A stretch of DNA of 64,000 nt from Mumia flava (GCF_002797495.1 NZ_PGEZ01000001.1:1240001-1304000), one strand, 5' to 3'. Numbered from the stretch's first letter, positions 48,110 through 57,005 are shown. The notes: generated from the sequence alone by a model not told the origin. Translations and numbers: made by a program.

Positions 48110-48940
48110 ATGAACGACGACTATCTCGCGATCAACCGCGCGATGTGGGACGACCGCGCCGCCGCCCACGCCGCGTCGGTCGACTACGACCTCGACCGCT
48201 ACCTCCGTGACCCGGACGCGATCAGTGACGTGGTCCGCTTCGACGTGCCCCGGCTCGGGTCGATCGACGGGCTGCGGACCGTCCATCTCCAGTGCCACAT
48301 CGGGACCGACACCCTCAGCCTCCACCGTCTCGGCGCACAGGTCGTCGGTCTCGACCTCTCCCCTGCGTCGCTGCGCGAGGCCCGTTCGCTGGCCGAGCGC
48401 GCCGGCGCCACGATCGACTACGTCGAGGGCGACGTGTACGACGCGGTGCGGCTGCTCGGCGCCGAGCGCTTCGATCTCGTCTACACCGGGATCGGCGCTC
48501 TGCTCTGGCTCCCCGAGATGGACCGGTGGGCCGCCACGGTCGCCGGGCTGCTGTCGCCGGGCGGACGGCTGTTCGTCCGCGAAGGGCACCCGATGATCGG
48601 GACGTACGAGGTGGTCGACGGCGCGGCCGTCTCCCGGTACCCGTACTTCGCCACCGGCGAGCCGCTGGTGTTCACCGACGACGAGACGTACGTCGAGACC
48701 GACCTCCCGCTGCAGGGGCTGGAGAGCCGCGAGTGGACGCACTCGCTCGGCGAGGTGGTCGCGGCTCTGCTGCGTGCGGGGCTGACGCTCACAGGCCTCG
48801 ACGAGCACGACTCGGTCCCGTGGCCGGCGCTGCCGGGCCTGATGGCGCCGCACCCGGTCCACCCCGGCGAGATGCGGCTCGCCGACCACCCCGAGCGGAT
48901 GGCGGCCAGCTTCACGCTCCGCGCTCGCAAGCCTGCCTGA
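48110..48940 (+). CDS. SAM-dependent class I methyltransferase
   Basis: A 276-residue methyltransferase. The SAM-binding motif I is VHLQCHIGTDTLSLHRLGAQ followed by VVGLDLSPASLREA (motif II Asp) and DYVEGDVYDA; FDLVYTGIGALLWLPEMDRW is motif IV. The start INRAMWDDRAAAHA is typical of a small-molecule methyltransferase branch common in actinobacteria. It begins 4 nt after the EamA stop, so the two are cotranscribed; methylation and export of the same compound is a possible but unproven link. Confidence 0.87.
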   Translation: MNDDYLAINRAMWDDRAAAHAASVDYDLDRYLRDPDAISDVVRFDVPRLGSIDGLRTVHLQCHIGTDTLSLHRLGAQVVGLDLSPASLREARSLAERAGATIDYVEGDVYDAVRLLGAERFDLVYTGIGALLWLPEMDRWAATVAGLLSPGGRLFVREGHPMIGTYEVVDGAAVSRYPYFATGEPLVFTDDETYVETDLPLQGLESREWTHSLGEVVAALLRAGLTLTGLDEHDSVPWPALPGLMAPHPVHPGEMRLADHPERMAASFTLRARKPA

Positions 48941-48972
48941 GGCGTACGAGCCCGGCTCCCCGAACGCACAAC

Positions 48973-49011
48973 GGGCCCGCCGCCACCGGCCCGACCGGTG
49001 ACGACAGGCCC
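48973..49011. terminator. 17-bp hairpin between convergent genes
   Basis: gggcccgccgccaccgg (48973-48989) faces ccggtgacgacaggccc (48995-49011) around a 5-nt loop. The three mismatches are G-U wobbles when read on the minus strand, so it best terminates the thrC/sulfur-carrier transcript. Confidence 0.7.
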
Positions 49012-49033
49012 ACAGGCTCGTCCTGGGGTCAGG

Positions 49034-49315
49034 TCAGACGGCCCCGCCGGCCACGGCCGGGATGATCGAGACCTGCTGGCCCGCCGGGATCGCCGTGTCG
49101 AGCCCGTCGGCGAACCGGATGTCCTCGGTCCCGACGTAGACGTTGACGAACCGCCGCAGAGCGCCCGTCTCGTCGACGACCCGCGCCTTGATGCCCGGGT
49201 AGTCGGACTCGAGGGCGTCGATGACCGAGGCGACCGTGTCGCCCTCGACGCTCACCTCCGAATCACCCTTCGTGTAGGTGCGCAGGATCGTGGGGATGCG
49301 GACGGAGACGCTCAT
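49034..49315 (-). CDS. MoaD/ThiS-family sulfur-carrier protein (CysO/HcyS-like) with C-terminal GGAV
   Basis: A 93-residue ubiquitin-fold protein closely patterned on mycobacterial CysO: VSVRIPTILRTYTKGDSEVS, LESDYPGIKARVVDETGALR, RFVNVYVGTEDIRFADGLDT and SIIPAVAGG. Unlike CysO and ThiS it does not end in Gly-Gly; two residues (Ala-Val) follow G90-G91. Such tails must be clipped by a JAMM peptidase before thiocarboxylation, as known for HcyS and QbsE. It lies 100 bp after threonine synthase on the same strand, under the SAM riboswitch, so it probably donates sulfide to cysteine or homocysteine synthesis. Confidence 0.87.
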   Translation of the reverse strand: MSVSVRIPTILRTYTKGDSEVSVEGDTVASVIDALESDYPGIKARVVDETGALRRFVNVYVGTEDIRFADGLDTAIPAGQQVSIIPAVAGGAV

Positions 49316-49337
49316 GATGTCCTCTCAGCGGGTGGTG

Positions 49338-49407
49338 GGGTCTCGATCGCTCGCTACGCTCGCGCCTCGACCAGCGGGAAGGAAGAGGCTCGCGCCTCGA
49401 CCAGCGG
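49338..49407. repeat. Dispersed element, 1.75 copies, between thrC and the sulfur-carrier gene
   Basis: gggtctcgatcgctcgctac followed by gctcgcgcctcgaccagcgg (49338-49377), then gaaggaagag and a second gctcgcgcctcgaccagcgg (49388-49407). It is the same unit as the 22.86-23.10 kb array, here starting to duplicate. It sits inside an operon, so it is transcribed. Confidence 0.85.
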
Positions 49408-49415
49408 AACGTGGA

Positions 49416-50681
49416 TCAGGCCAGGTCGGCAGCGACGAAGTCGGGGTAGCTCGGGTCGATGGTCGCGGCGGGGCCGACCCGGTCGGCAACCGCGTCGAGC
49501 GTCTTGAGCCCGTCGCCGGTGTTGAACACCACGGTCTCGGCGTCGGGATCGAGCTGTCCGGTCTCGAGCAGCTTCTTGAGGGTCGCGATCGTGACGCCGC
49601 CGGCCGTCTCGGCGAAGATCCCCTCGGTCCGCGCCAGCAGCTGGATCCCGTCGCGCACCTCGTCGTCGGAGACGTCCTCGACGGCACCACCGGTGCGCCG
49701 GCAGGTGTCGAGCACGTACGGGCCGTCCGCGGGGTTGCCGATCGCCAGCGACTTGGCGATCGTGTCCGGCTTGACCGGCCGTACGACGTCGTGGCCGTCC
49801 CGGAACGCCTGCGCGACGGGCGAGCACCCGGTCGCCTGGGCGCCGAAGATCCTGTACGGGGTGGGCTCGACGAGACCGAGCTCGCCGAGCTCGGTGAAGC
49901 CCTTGTCGACCTTCGTCAGCTGCGAGCCCGACGCGACCGGGATCACGACCTGCTCCGGCAGCCTCCAGCCGAGCTGCTCGGCGGTCTCGTAGGCGAGCGT
50001 CTTCGAGCCCTCGGCGTAGTACGGACGGACGTTGACGTTGACGAACGCCCAGTCCTCCTCCTCGCCGGCGATCTCGGACGCGAGCTTGTTGACGTCGTCG
50101 TAGTTGCCCCGGACCGCGACCAGCGTGCCGCCGTACACAGCGGTGGTGATGACCTTCGGCCGCTCGAGGTTCTCGGGGATGAACACGACGCTGCGGATGC
50201 CGGCGCGAGCCGCGGCCGCGGCCACGGCGTTGGCGAGGTTGCCGGTCGACGGGCACGCGAGCACGGTCTTGCCCAGCTCGCGGGCCGCTGACAGCGCCAC
50301 GGCCACCACGCGGTCCTTGAACGAGTGCGTCGGGTTGCCGGAGTCGTCCTTCACCCAGAGCGTCTTGATCCCGAGCTCGCGCGCGAGGTTGTCGGCCTTG
50401 ACGAGCCGGGTGAATCCCGGGTCGGTGTTCGGGATCGCCGCGATGTCGGCCGGCACCGGGAGGAGCGGCTGGTAGCGCCAGATGCTCTTCGGGCCGGCCT
50501 CGATCTGCTCGCGGGTGATCGTCGGGAAGTCGTACCTCACCTCGAGCGGACCGAAACACTCGATGCACGCGTAGAACGGGCCGAGCTCTTGACGCGCACC
50601 GCAGGCGCGACAGGTCAGGCCCACGGCATTGCCGAAGGAACGACGGGTGGTGGTGGGGACGTCCAGGGTGCTCGCGCTCAC
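49416..50681 (-). CDS. thrC: Threonine synthase
   Basis: A 421-residue PLP enzyme of fold type II. The N-terminal zinc-ribbon-like pair C24/C27 and C39/C42 precedes the catalytic domain, the PLP lysine is K122 in NPTHSFKDR, and CPSTGNLANAVAAAAAR plus SGSQLTKVDKGF bind phosphate and substrate. It converts O-phosphohomoserine to threonine. The GTG at 50681 follows GGAGG. A SAM-I riboswitch in the leader lowers expression when S-adenosylmethionine is high, tying the threonine branch to methionine status. Confidence 0.95.
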   Translation of the reverse strand: MSASTLDVPTTTRRSFGNAVGLTCRACGARQELGPFYACIECFGPLEVRYDFPTITREQIEAGPKSIWRYQPLLPVPADIAAIPNTDPGFTRLVKADNLARELGIKTLWVKDDSGNPTHSFKDRVVAVALSAARELGKTVLACPSTGNLANAVAAAAARAGIRSVVFIPENLERPKVITTAVYGGTLVAVRGNYDDVNKLASEIAGEEEDWAFVNVNVRPYYAEGSKTLAYETAEQLGWRLPEQVVIPVASGSQLTKVDKGFTELGELGLVEPTPYRIFGAQATGCSPVAQAFRDGHDVVRPVKPDTIAKSLAIGNPADGPYVLDTCRRTGGAVEDVSDDEVRDGIQLLARTEGIFAETAGGVTIATLKKLLETGQLDPDAETVVFNTGDGLKTLDAVADRVGPAATIDPSYPDFVAADLA

Positions 50682-50694
50682 GAGGCCTCCTCTG

Positions 50695-50830
50695 TCATCT
50701 CTCCCGCGGACGACCTTCGCCGCGAGACGGATTTGGCACCATGCCGCGCGTCGGCCTCGCCTGGTCGCGAGCTACGCACGGTGGTTGCCGGGGCTTCGTC
50801 GGGCCGTTCCCTCCGCCCCTCTCGATGAGC
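50695..50830 (-). ncRNA. SAM-I (S-box) riboswitch upstream of thrC
   Basis: Read on the minus strand from 50830: ctcatcgagag, gcggagggaacggcccgacg, aagccccggcaacc, a variable stem, then atggtgccaaatccgtctcg and gagagatgac closing P1 (catc/gatg). These are the S-box core elements, including the kink-turn side of P2 and the ggtgccaaatcc SAM pocket. It ends 13 nt before the thrC start, overlapping the approach to the ribosome site. Confidence 0.93.
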
Positions 50831-50838
50831 TGTGACCA

Positions 50839-50867
50839 ACTGTAGGCAGGCGTCTCACATACCGTCC
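50839..50867 (-). promoter_or_regulatory. Predicted thrC promoter
   Basis: On the minus strand tacagt (50844-50839) is a good -10 box placed 7-8 nt before the 5' edge of the SAM riboswitch; ttggac lies 19 bp upstream as a weak -35. Confidence 0.45.
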
Positions 50868-50962
50868 AATCGGTCCGGCATCCGAGACCGACCTTCTCGG
50901 GGTGCGGGCACCCGGCTCCGGGACGGAGGAACGGACGAGGTCGCGCCCGCGGGCCGGATCGA

Positions 50963-52387
50963 TCAGCCGGCGCGCTCCTCGTTGCTGCGCTCGCCGGCGC
51001 TGTCCTCGACGACCTCTGCCTCGAACACCAGCTCCGGGCGGTCGACACCCGTCTGCGCGAGCGCGGCGTCCTCGATGCTGCGCCGCGCAGCGACCTCCTC
51101 GGCGGCCGCCTCGAGCCGGGTGAGCCTGCGCGGGGACTTCTCGATCCGGGTGGGCTCCCCGAGGACCTTCGTCTCGTCCAGGTTGTCGAGCTTGCGTGCG
51201 GTCGCGAGCACGCGCCCCTCGAGCGAACCGGCGAACTTGTTGTAGCTCTCGACCGTCGACTCGATCGAGCGCCGCAGCTTGTCGGCGTGGTCGGTGAGTG
51301 TGCCGATCCGCTGGTAGAGCTCCTTGCCGAGATCGAACAGCGTCTTGGCGTCCTCGGTCAGCGCCTCCTGCTGCCAGGTGAACGCGACCGTCTTCAGCAC
51401 GGCCCAGAAGCTCACCGGCGACGCCAGGGCGATGCGCTTGGCGAAGGCGTCCTCCAGCAGGCTGGGATCCTGCTCGAGCGCCGCGGCGAGCAACGGCTCG
51501 TTCGGGATGAAGGCGATCGTGAACTCCGGGCTCACCTCGAGACCGGTCCAGTACTGCTTGGAGGCGAGAGCGTTGACGTGGCTGCGCACCTTCTCCGCGT
51601 GCTGCACCAGCAGGACGCGACGACGGTCCTCCTGCTCCTCGCTCGCCGGGTCGGGGATCGCCATCGCCTCGATGTAGGCGTTGTACGGGACCTTCGCGTC
51701 GACCGCGACCGACTTGCCGCCCGGGAGGCGCAGCACCATGTCGGGACGTCGTGCGCCGGACTCGGCCTGGATCGACGCCTGGAGGTCGAAGTCGACGCGG
51801 TTCAGCAGGCCCGCCGACTCCACGAGGCTGCGCAGCTGTGTCTCGCCCCACTGCCCACGGACCGCGTTGTTCTTCAGGGCGGAAGCCAGGGTCTCGGCCG
51901 CCCGGCGGGACTGGTCCGCGCTCTGCTGGGTGTTGCGGATCTGCTCGGCGAGCCGGCCGTGCTGCTCGCGACGCTGCTGCTCGAGGTCCTCGACCTTTTG
52001 CTGCATCGACGACAGGGCCTTCTGGACCGGCGCCAACTGCTGGAGAACCTTGCTCTCCGCCTCCTGCGCCCGCTCACGCTGACGGCGCTCGCGGTCGTGC
52101 TGCTCGTGCATCGAGCGGTAACGGGCCTCAGCGGCGGACAGCTCCCGCCGGAGGCCTTCGACCGAGGCCGCGGTCGAGGCCAGCTCGCGCTCGACCTCGG
52201 CACGCTGGGCCGCCTCGGCCGCCCGGACCTCCGCGACCGCCCGCTCGTGGCGAGCCGCCAGCACCTCGGGGTCGACCCGCTCGGTCGAGGAGTCCGCGGA
52301 CCGTGACCGCGCAGCCAACCACCCCACCAGGCCACCGAGAACGACTCCGACGAGGAGACCGACCAACAACACCGCCACGAGATCCAT
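50963..52387 (-). CDS. rmuC: RmuC-family DNA recombination protein
   Basis: A 474-residue RmuC protein: an N-terminal membrane helix (VLLVGLLVGVVLGGLVGWLA), a coiled coil of about 150 residues rich in Arg/Glu/Gln, then the nuclease-like RmuC domain with GQWGETQLRSLVESAGLL, RRPDMVLRLPGGKSVAVDAK and AYIEAM. The D-x-K motif resembles restriction-endonuclease folds. RmuC limits inversions at short inverted repeats in E. coli, a notable function in a window this rich in palindromes. Tail of 100 residues is variable. Confidence 0.92.
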   Translation of the reverse strand: MDLVAVLLVGLLVGVVLGGLVGWLAARSRSADSSTERVDPEVLAARHERAVAEVRAAEAAQRAEVERELASTAASVEGLRRELSAAEARYRSMHEQHDRERRQRERAQEAESKVLQQLAPVQKALSSMQQKVEDLEQQRREQHGRLAEQIRNTQQSADQSRRAAETLASALKNNAVRGQWGETQLRSLVESAGLLNRVDFDLQASIQAESGARRPDMVLRLPGGKSVAVDAKVPYNAYIEAMAIPDPASEEQEDRRRVLLVQHAEKVRSHVNALASKQYWTGLEVSPEFTIAFIPNEPLLAAALEQDPSLLEDAFAKRIALASPVSFWAVLKTVAFTWQQEALTEDAKTLFDLGKELYQRIGTLTDHADKLRRSIESTVESYNKFAGSLEGRVLATARKLDNLDETKVLGEPTRIEKSPRRLTRLEAAAEEVAARRSIEDAALAQTGVDRPELVFEAEVVEDSAGERSNEERAG

Positions 52388-52486
52388 GGCCTCAGCCTGT
52401 CAGCACCGACCGACAGTTCCTCCGAAGCGCGACCCGCCGTGTCGCGAGGCGCTCCTCACGACGACGGTGCCGGCGGCGTACGGCTC

Positions 52487-53335
52487 TCAGCAGCCGAGCC
52501 GGTCGGCGAGGCGCTCGAGCCAGTCGGCCAGCTCCTCGGGGCCGTCCACCGCCAGATCCGAGCGCGGCACGAGCGCGGGCTGCTCGGCCGAGGCGACCGC
52601 GACCAGCAGCGCCCGGACCTCGCCGGCGGCGCGCATCGACTGGAGCGCCACGTACGCCGGGAGGTCTCCGAGATCGTCGCCGGCGTAGACGACCGCCGTC
52701 GCGCCGGTCTGGGCGACCAGGTCGCGCAGCGCACGCCCCTTGTCCACGGACGGGTCGCGCACCTCGATCACGTTGCGGCCCTGCTCGGCAGCCAGCCCGT
52801 GGCTGCGCGCCAGGGCGGCGACCGGGCCCGCCAGCCGCCGTTGCGCCTCCGCCGGGTCCGCGAGCCGACGGGTGTGCAGGACGACCGCGCGCCCCTTCTT
52901 CTCCAGCGCCACGTCGCCCAGCCCGAGATCGTCGAGCAGCCGCGGCAGGCGCGACTCGACCTCGGCGATCGCGGCAGGCGGCGGCGGGATGTCGGCCTCG
53001 CCGGTCTGGGCGTCCCACCGCTCCGCGCCGTACTGACCGAGGATCGACAGTCTCGAGAGCCCGGGGCGATCGTCGAAGCCCCCGAGCCGCAGGGCGGTCA
53101 GCACCGGCCGCCCGGTGACGACCGCGACCTTCCCGAGGCAGGGTCCGATCCGGTCCAGCGCCGCGACCGCGCGCGGGTGCACCGCGGCCTGCTCGGGGTC
53201 GTCGACGATCGGCGCCAGCGTGCCGTCGAAGTCCAGCGCCAGCAACGCACGGGCCGGGTCGGCCACGACGGCGTCGAGGGCGGCGCGGCCGGCGTCGGTG
53301 GTCGGCGCGGGCTGCGGCGCCTCGGAGCTGGGCAT
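52487..53335 (-). CDS. otsB: Trehalose-6-phosphate phosphatase
   Basis: A 282-residue HAD phosphatase of the trehalose-PPase family. Motif I LLALDFDGTLAPIVDDPEQA holds D35 and D37; VAVVTGRP is motif II; LGQYGAERW and the cap residues match OtsB; VYAGDDLGDLPAY is motif IV. It removes phosphate from trehalose-6-phosphate. In-frame ATGs at 53347 and 53344 are alternative starts. The partner synthase OtsA is encoded about 3.7 kb away on the opposite strand. Confidence 0.92.
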   Translation of the reverse strand: MPSSEAPQPAPTTDAGRAALDAVVADPARALLALDFDGTLAPIVDDPEQAAVHPRAVAALDRIGPCLGKVAVVTGRPVLTALRLGGFDDRPGLSRLSILGQYGAERWDAQTGEADIPPPPAAIAEVESRLPRLLDDLGLGDVALEKKGRAVVLHTRRLADPAEAQRRLAGPVAALARSHGLAAEQGRNVIEVRDPSVDKGRALRDLVAQTGATAVVYAGDDLGDLPAYVALQSMRAAGEVRALLVAVASAEQPALVPRSDLAVDGPEELADWLERLADRLGC

Positions 53336-53381
53336 GATCGCCATCATCCCAGCCGGTCCCGACCCCGCCGCACCGAGCCCG

Positions 53382-55040
53382 TCAGCGGCCCTCGTCCTCG
53401 GCGATCATCGCGCGCAGCCGCGCCGACCTCTCCGGGGTCCAGCCCGGAGAGCGGAGGACGTCGGCCCAGCCGTCGACGTGCTCGCCGGTGTAGTTGTGGC
53501 CGTACCCGGCCGGCACCTCGGCGCCGATCGCGAGGTCCGCGCTGACCTGCCAGAACGTGACGAGCGGGATCCAGCGCACTGTGTCCAGCACGTCCGGCCC
53601 GCGCGGCTCGGACAGCCAGTCCGGTCGGGAGAAGATCAGGTCGGTGCTCCACCAGACGATCGGGTCGCTCGGGTGCTGGAGGTAGAGCACCCGGGTGCCG
53701 TCCCAGTCCGACCACACCGGCGGCACGGGCTCGGCGGGTCGCCGGGTGAAGCGCACGACCTCCCCCTCGGAGTAGACCGGGTCGATCTCGGTCGTGCCGG
53801 CGTCGCGGTCGTCGACGAACCTCCGGTAGAGCCGGTTGAAGCTCGGCGGACCGACGAGCAGCGTGCCGTCGGTCCGGTTGGCGAGGTCGTGCGCGCCGCT
53901 GAACGCGGCCTCCGCCCCGAACGAGCCGAGGCTCTCACCCGAGACCCACAGCCGTGGCCGGGCGTCGGACGGCATCTCCAGCCAGTGCGCGTAGACCGCG
54001 TCGAAGAGCGCGCGGCCCGCCTCCTGGGCCAGCTCCTGGTCGGCGAGGTAGGAGATCCACGACGGGAAGTACGAGTACTGGATCCCGACGATCGCGGAGT
54101 CGCCACCGCTGAGGTACTCGAACGCCGACGCCGACCCCTCCTCGACCCAGCCCGACCCGGTCGTGGTCACGACCAGCAGGTTCGAGCGAGCGAAGCCCCC
54201 GGCGCGCTGCAGGTCCCGGACCGCGAGCGCCGCACGGTCGTCGATCTCGCCCGCCGACTCCATCCCCGCGAACACCCGCACGGGCTCCAGCGCCGGTCTC
54301 CGGGTGAACTCGGTGATCCGCGCGGCGTCCGGGCCGCCCGCGACGAACACCCGTCCCTCGCGCCCGAGGTCGCTCCAGGCCACGTACGAGTCCGGACCAC
54401 CCGAGCGCCGAGCCGTGACCGGGCGCTCGACCCCGGGCGGGGTGAGGCCGTTGCGCACCGAGAAGATCTCGTTGGCCCCGGCCCGGAGCCGGTCGAAGAG
54501 GACGCCGTCGACCGCCATCACCAGCAGCGCCACCACGATCGCCAGGCCCAGCACCTTCGACGCGCGTTCCCCGAGGCCCCGATCCAGCAGCGTCACCAAC
54601 CACCGGTACGCGGCGCGGATCCCACGCCCGAGCAGCACCCCCAGGACGGCGACCAGCGCCCACACGAGCGGGATCGTGAGCAACCACGGCCACGGCTCGC
54701 GCGCCATGCCCATCATGCCGCGGAGCTCGTCCTGCCACCGCCGGCCGAGCACGACCGACGCGACGACCAGCACCGTCGCGACCGTCCCGTACACGCGCCA
54801 CCACCGCGCCTCGGGCACGCGCGCCTCGCGGTCCACCAGCTCGCGCCAGACGAACGCGACGAGGACGCCCAGGCCGTACCCGATCGCGGTCGACACCCCG
54901 GCGACGAGCCCTTGGAAGAGCGCGGGGCGGGGCAGCAGGGACGGGGTGAACGCGAGACAGCCGAGCACCAGCGCGCCGTACGCGCCCGGGAGAGTGGGAA
55001 GCCAGGCCCGCGTCGACGACGTGCGGGTACGACGGGTCAC
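53382..55040 (-). CDS. Membrane-anchored alpha/beta hydrolase (Abhydrolase_9 family)
   Basis: A 552-residue protein. The N-terminal about 185 residues contain four to five membrane helices (Abhydrolase_9_N); the C-terminal domain has the nucleophile elbow WVSGESLGSFGAEAAF and the late GYGHNYTGEHVDGW. Actinobacterial members are uncharacterised and may act on lipids or cell-envelope esters. The GTG at 55040 lies 6 nt after TAGTCT (55052-55047), so the transcript is probably leaderless. It is followed by otsB 35 nt downstream on the same strand. Confidence 0.87.
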   Translation of the reverse strand: MTRRTRTSSTRAWLPTLPGAYGALVLGCLAFTPSLLPRPALFQGLVAGVSTAIGYGLGVLVAFVWRELVDREARVPEARWWRVYGTVATVLVVASVVLGRRWQDELRGMMGMAREPWPWLLTIPLVWALVAVLGVLLGRGIRAAYRWLVTLLDRGLGERASKVLGLAIVVALLVMAVDGVLFDRLRAGANEIFSVRNGLTPPGVERPVTARRSGGPDSYVAWSDLGREGRVFVAGGPDAARITEFTRRPALEPVRVFAGMESAGEIDDRAALAVRDLQRAGGFARSNLLVVTTTGSGWVEEGSASAFEYLSGGDSAIVGIQYSYFPSWISYLADQELAQEAGRALFDAVYAHWLEMPSDARPRLWVSGESLGSFGAEAAFSGAHDLANRTDGTLLVGPPSFNRLYRRFVDDRDAGTTEIDPVYSEGEVVRFTRRPAEPVPPVWSDWDGTRVLYLQHPSDPIVWWSTDLIFSRPDWLSEPRGPDVLDTVRWIPLVTFWQVSADLAIGAEVPAGYGHNYTGEHVDGWADVLRSPGWTPERSARLRAMIAEDEGR

Positions 55041-55056
55041 GCCGACAGACTAGGGC

Positions 55057-55581
55057 TCAGCCGACGAGGATGACCGTGAGTCGGTCGAGCTTCATCGGGT
55101 CGACGGCCGCTCGGACCCGGTCCACCCCGAGATCCTCGGCGAGCAGCCTCGCCTGGTCCTTCAGCTCGCTCGGGTAGTAGACCGTGGTCTCGGGGATGGA
55201 GCCGTACCAGTTGTCGATCCCGACGACCGTCCAGCCGGAGCGCTCGGCGCGCGAGGCCGTACGGTCGGCCAGGCCGGAGACCTGGGAGTTGTTGTAGACC
55301 TCGACGTAGGCGCGCGGGACCTCGGGCTCCTTCGCCTTCTTCGCCGGGGCCTGTGTCGGCTCGGGAGCCGGCTCGGACGCCGCAGCAGTCGTCGGCGCCG
55401 GCGAGGCCGGCGTGGTCGCGCCGGAGTCGGCGACGGTCGTCTGTCCCGGCTCCGGATCGGAGCTGGCGAACAGCCAGACCGTCGCGATCAGCACAGCGGC
55501 CAGCGCCGCCACGACCGCGATCGACGGCACCGCCCACGAGGACGTACGCGTCCGGGCGTTCACGCGGGGGCGCGCGCTCAC
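55057..55581 (-). CDS. LytR_C domain membrane protein
   Basis: A 174-residue protein: a short basic N-terminus, one membrane helix (AVPSIAVVAALAAVLIATVW), a Pro/Ala/Thr linker and a C-terminal LytR_C domain of about 85 residues (VEVYNNSQVSGLADRTASRA, TVVYYPSELKDQARLLAEDL). LytR_C domains occur at the ends of LCP wall-polymer ligases or alone, as here; the free form may regulate or assist them outside the membrane. The GTG overlaps the DUF3263 stop (GTGA), and both genes are paired in many actinobacteria. Confidence 0.87.
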   Translation of the reverse strand: MSARPRVNARTRTSSWAVPSIAVVAALAAVLIATVWLFASSDPEPGQTTVADSGATTPASPAPTTAAASEPAPEPTQAPAKKAKEPEVPRAYVEVYNNSQVSGLADRTASRAERSGWTVVGIDNWYGSIPETTVYYPSELKDQARLLAEDLGVDRVRAAVDPMKLDRLTVILVG

Positions 55582-55865
55582 GGCTCGCCCGTCCCGGTGC
55601 CGGCGGGCGAGGCCGGCCGACGCCGCCGCGAGGTGCGCGACTGCCGGCGGTCGTCGCGCAGCCGGCGCAGGCGCCGCACGAGCAACGGGTCGTGCTCCAG
55701 CGCGGCCTCGCGGTCGATCAGGGCGTTCAGCCGCTGGTGGTAGCGGGTGGCGGTCAGACCGAACCGCTCCCGTACGGCCTGCTCCTTGATCCCGGCGTGC
55801 TTCCACCAGCCGCGCTCGAAGGCGAGGATGTCGCGCTCGGTCTCGGTGAGGGGGGCCGGTTGCAT
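55578..55865 (-). CDS. DUF3263 protein
   Basis: A 95-residue protein of the actinobacterial DUF3263 family. LTETERDILAFERGWWKHAG and FGLTATRYHQRLNALIDR form a helix-turn-helix-like domain reminiscent of a sigma-70 region; the tail is very basic (RLRRLRDDRRQSRTSRRRRP). A DNA- or RNA-binding role is likely but unproven. The ATG at 55865 lies 6 nt after TAGGAT (55877-55872), a leaderless arrangement. Confidence 0.9.
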   Translation of the reverse strand: MQPAPLTETERDILAFERGWWKHAGIKEQAVRERFGLTATRYHQRLNALIDREAALEHDPLLVRRLRRLRDDRRQSRTSRRRRPASPAGTGTGEP

Positions 55866-55964
55866 GACCCCATCCTAGATGTCCGAATCACACCCTTGGC
55901 ATTCCGCGCTCCGGCGCGCCGCGCCGCGCTTCCGTCTGCGCCGACGGCGCGCCAGGATGGCGCC

Positions 55965-56996
55965 ATGACAAAGCCGACCGAGCCGGTGCGCTGGGGGATC
56001 CTCGCCACCGGAGACATCGCCCACACGTTCGCGACGGACCTCGCCCTCGTCGACGACGCCGTCCTGCACGCCGTCGGATCCCGGTCGCACGCATCCGCGA
56101 GGGCCTTCATCGATCAGCACGACGACCTGCCCCAGGGCACCCAGCCCGGCGGCGCTCGCGCGTACGGGTCGTACGACGACCTGCTCGCCGACGACGAGGT
56201 GGACGCGATCTACGTCGCCACCCCGCACGGACGGCACTACGACGACGTCCGGGCGTGCTTCGCCGCCGGCAAGGCCGTCCTCTGCGAGAAGGCGCTGACC
56301 CTGCACGCCGGCGACGCCCGGGCCCTCGTCGACGAGGCGCGCGAGCGCGGGCTGTTCTTCGCCGAGGCGATGTGGATGCGGACCAACCCGAATGTCCGCA
56401 GGATCCGCGAGATGGTTCGCGAGGGCGCCTGCGGCGAGCCCCGCCAGGTCCGGGCCGACCTCGGGTTCGTCGCCCCGACCGACAAGGCCCGGCTGTGGGA
56501 CCCCGAGCTCGGCGCGAGCGCGCTGCTCGACATCGGGATCTACCCGCTGACCTTCGCGTACCTGATGCTCGGCGCGCCCGACGACGTCGCGGCCGCCGCG
56601 GTGCTCAGCGACCGCGGCGTCGACCTGTCCGGCGGCGCCACCCTCACGTACGCCGGCGGCGCGGTCGCGAGCCTCTCCTGGACCCAGGTCGCGTGGTCGG
56701 ACAGCCGGGCCTCGATCGCCGGGGACGGCGGCCGGATCGAGGTACCGGCGCGGATGCACCACCCGGAGCGGTTCGAGCACGCACGCTACTGGGAGTCCGA
56801 CACGATCGCGCTCGACGTGAGGGGCGCCGGGTACGCCCACGAGATCCTCGAGGTGGACCGGTGCCTGCGCGAAGGCCTGACCGAGTCGCCGCTGCTCCCT
56901 CTGGACGAGACCGTGGAGATCCTCGAGCTGATGGATCGGATCCTCGACGACGTCGGCGCCGCGCGACCGGCGGCATCCAGGCGCGGTGACGGATAG
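55965..56996 (+). CDS. Gfo/Idh/MocA family oxidoreductase
   Basis: A 343-residue NAD(P)-dependent sugar-type dehydrogenase. The N-terminal Rossmann fold has WGILATGDIAHTFATDL and IYVATPHGRHYDDVRACFAA; the catalytic-lysine motif is LCEKALTLHAGDA (usually EKP). The C-terminal domain ends with EILEVDRCLREGLTESPLLP. It probably oxidises or reduces a cyclic polyol or sugar, like trans-dihydrobenzenediol or glucose-fructose oxidoreductases. CAGGAT lies 6 nt before the ATG, a weak form of the leaderless box. It is upstream of otsA on the same strand. Confidence 0.9.
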   Translation: MTKPTEPVRWGILATGDIAHTFATDLALVDDAVLHAVGSRSHASARAFIDQHDDLPQGTQPGGARAYGSYDDLLADDEVDAIYVATPHGRHYDDVRACFAAGKAVLCEKALTLHAGDARALVDEARERGLFFAEAMWMRTNPNVRRIREMVREGACGEPRQVRADLGFVAPTDKARLWDPELGASALLDIGIYPLTFAYLMLGAPDDVAAAAVLSDRGVDLSGGATLTYAGGAVASLSWTQVAWSDSRASIAGDGGRIEVPARMHHPERFEHARYWESDTIALDVRGAGYAHEILEVDRCLREGLTESPLLPLDETVEILELMDRILDDVGAARPAASRRGDG

Positions 56997-57005
56997 GGTC
57001 GGTCC

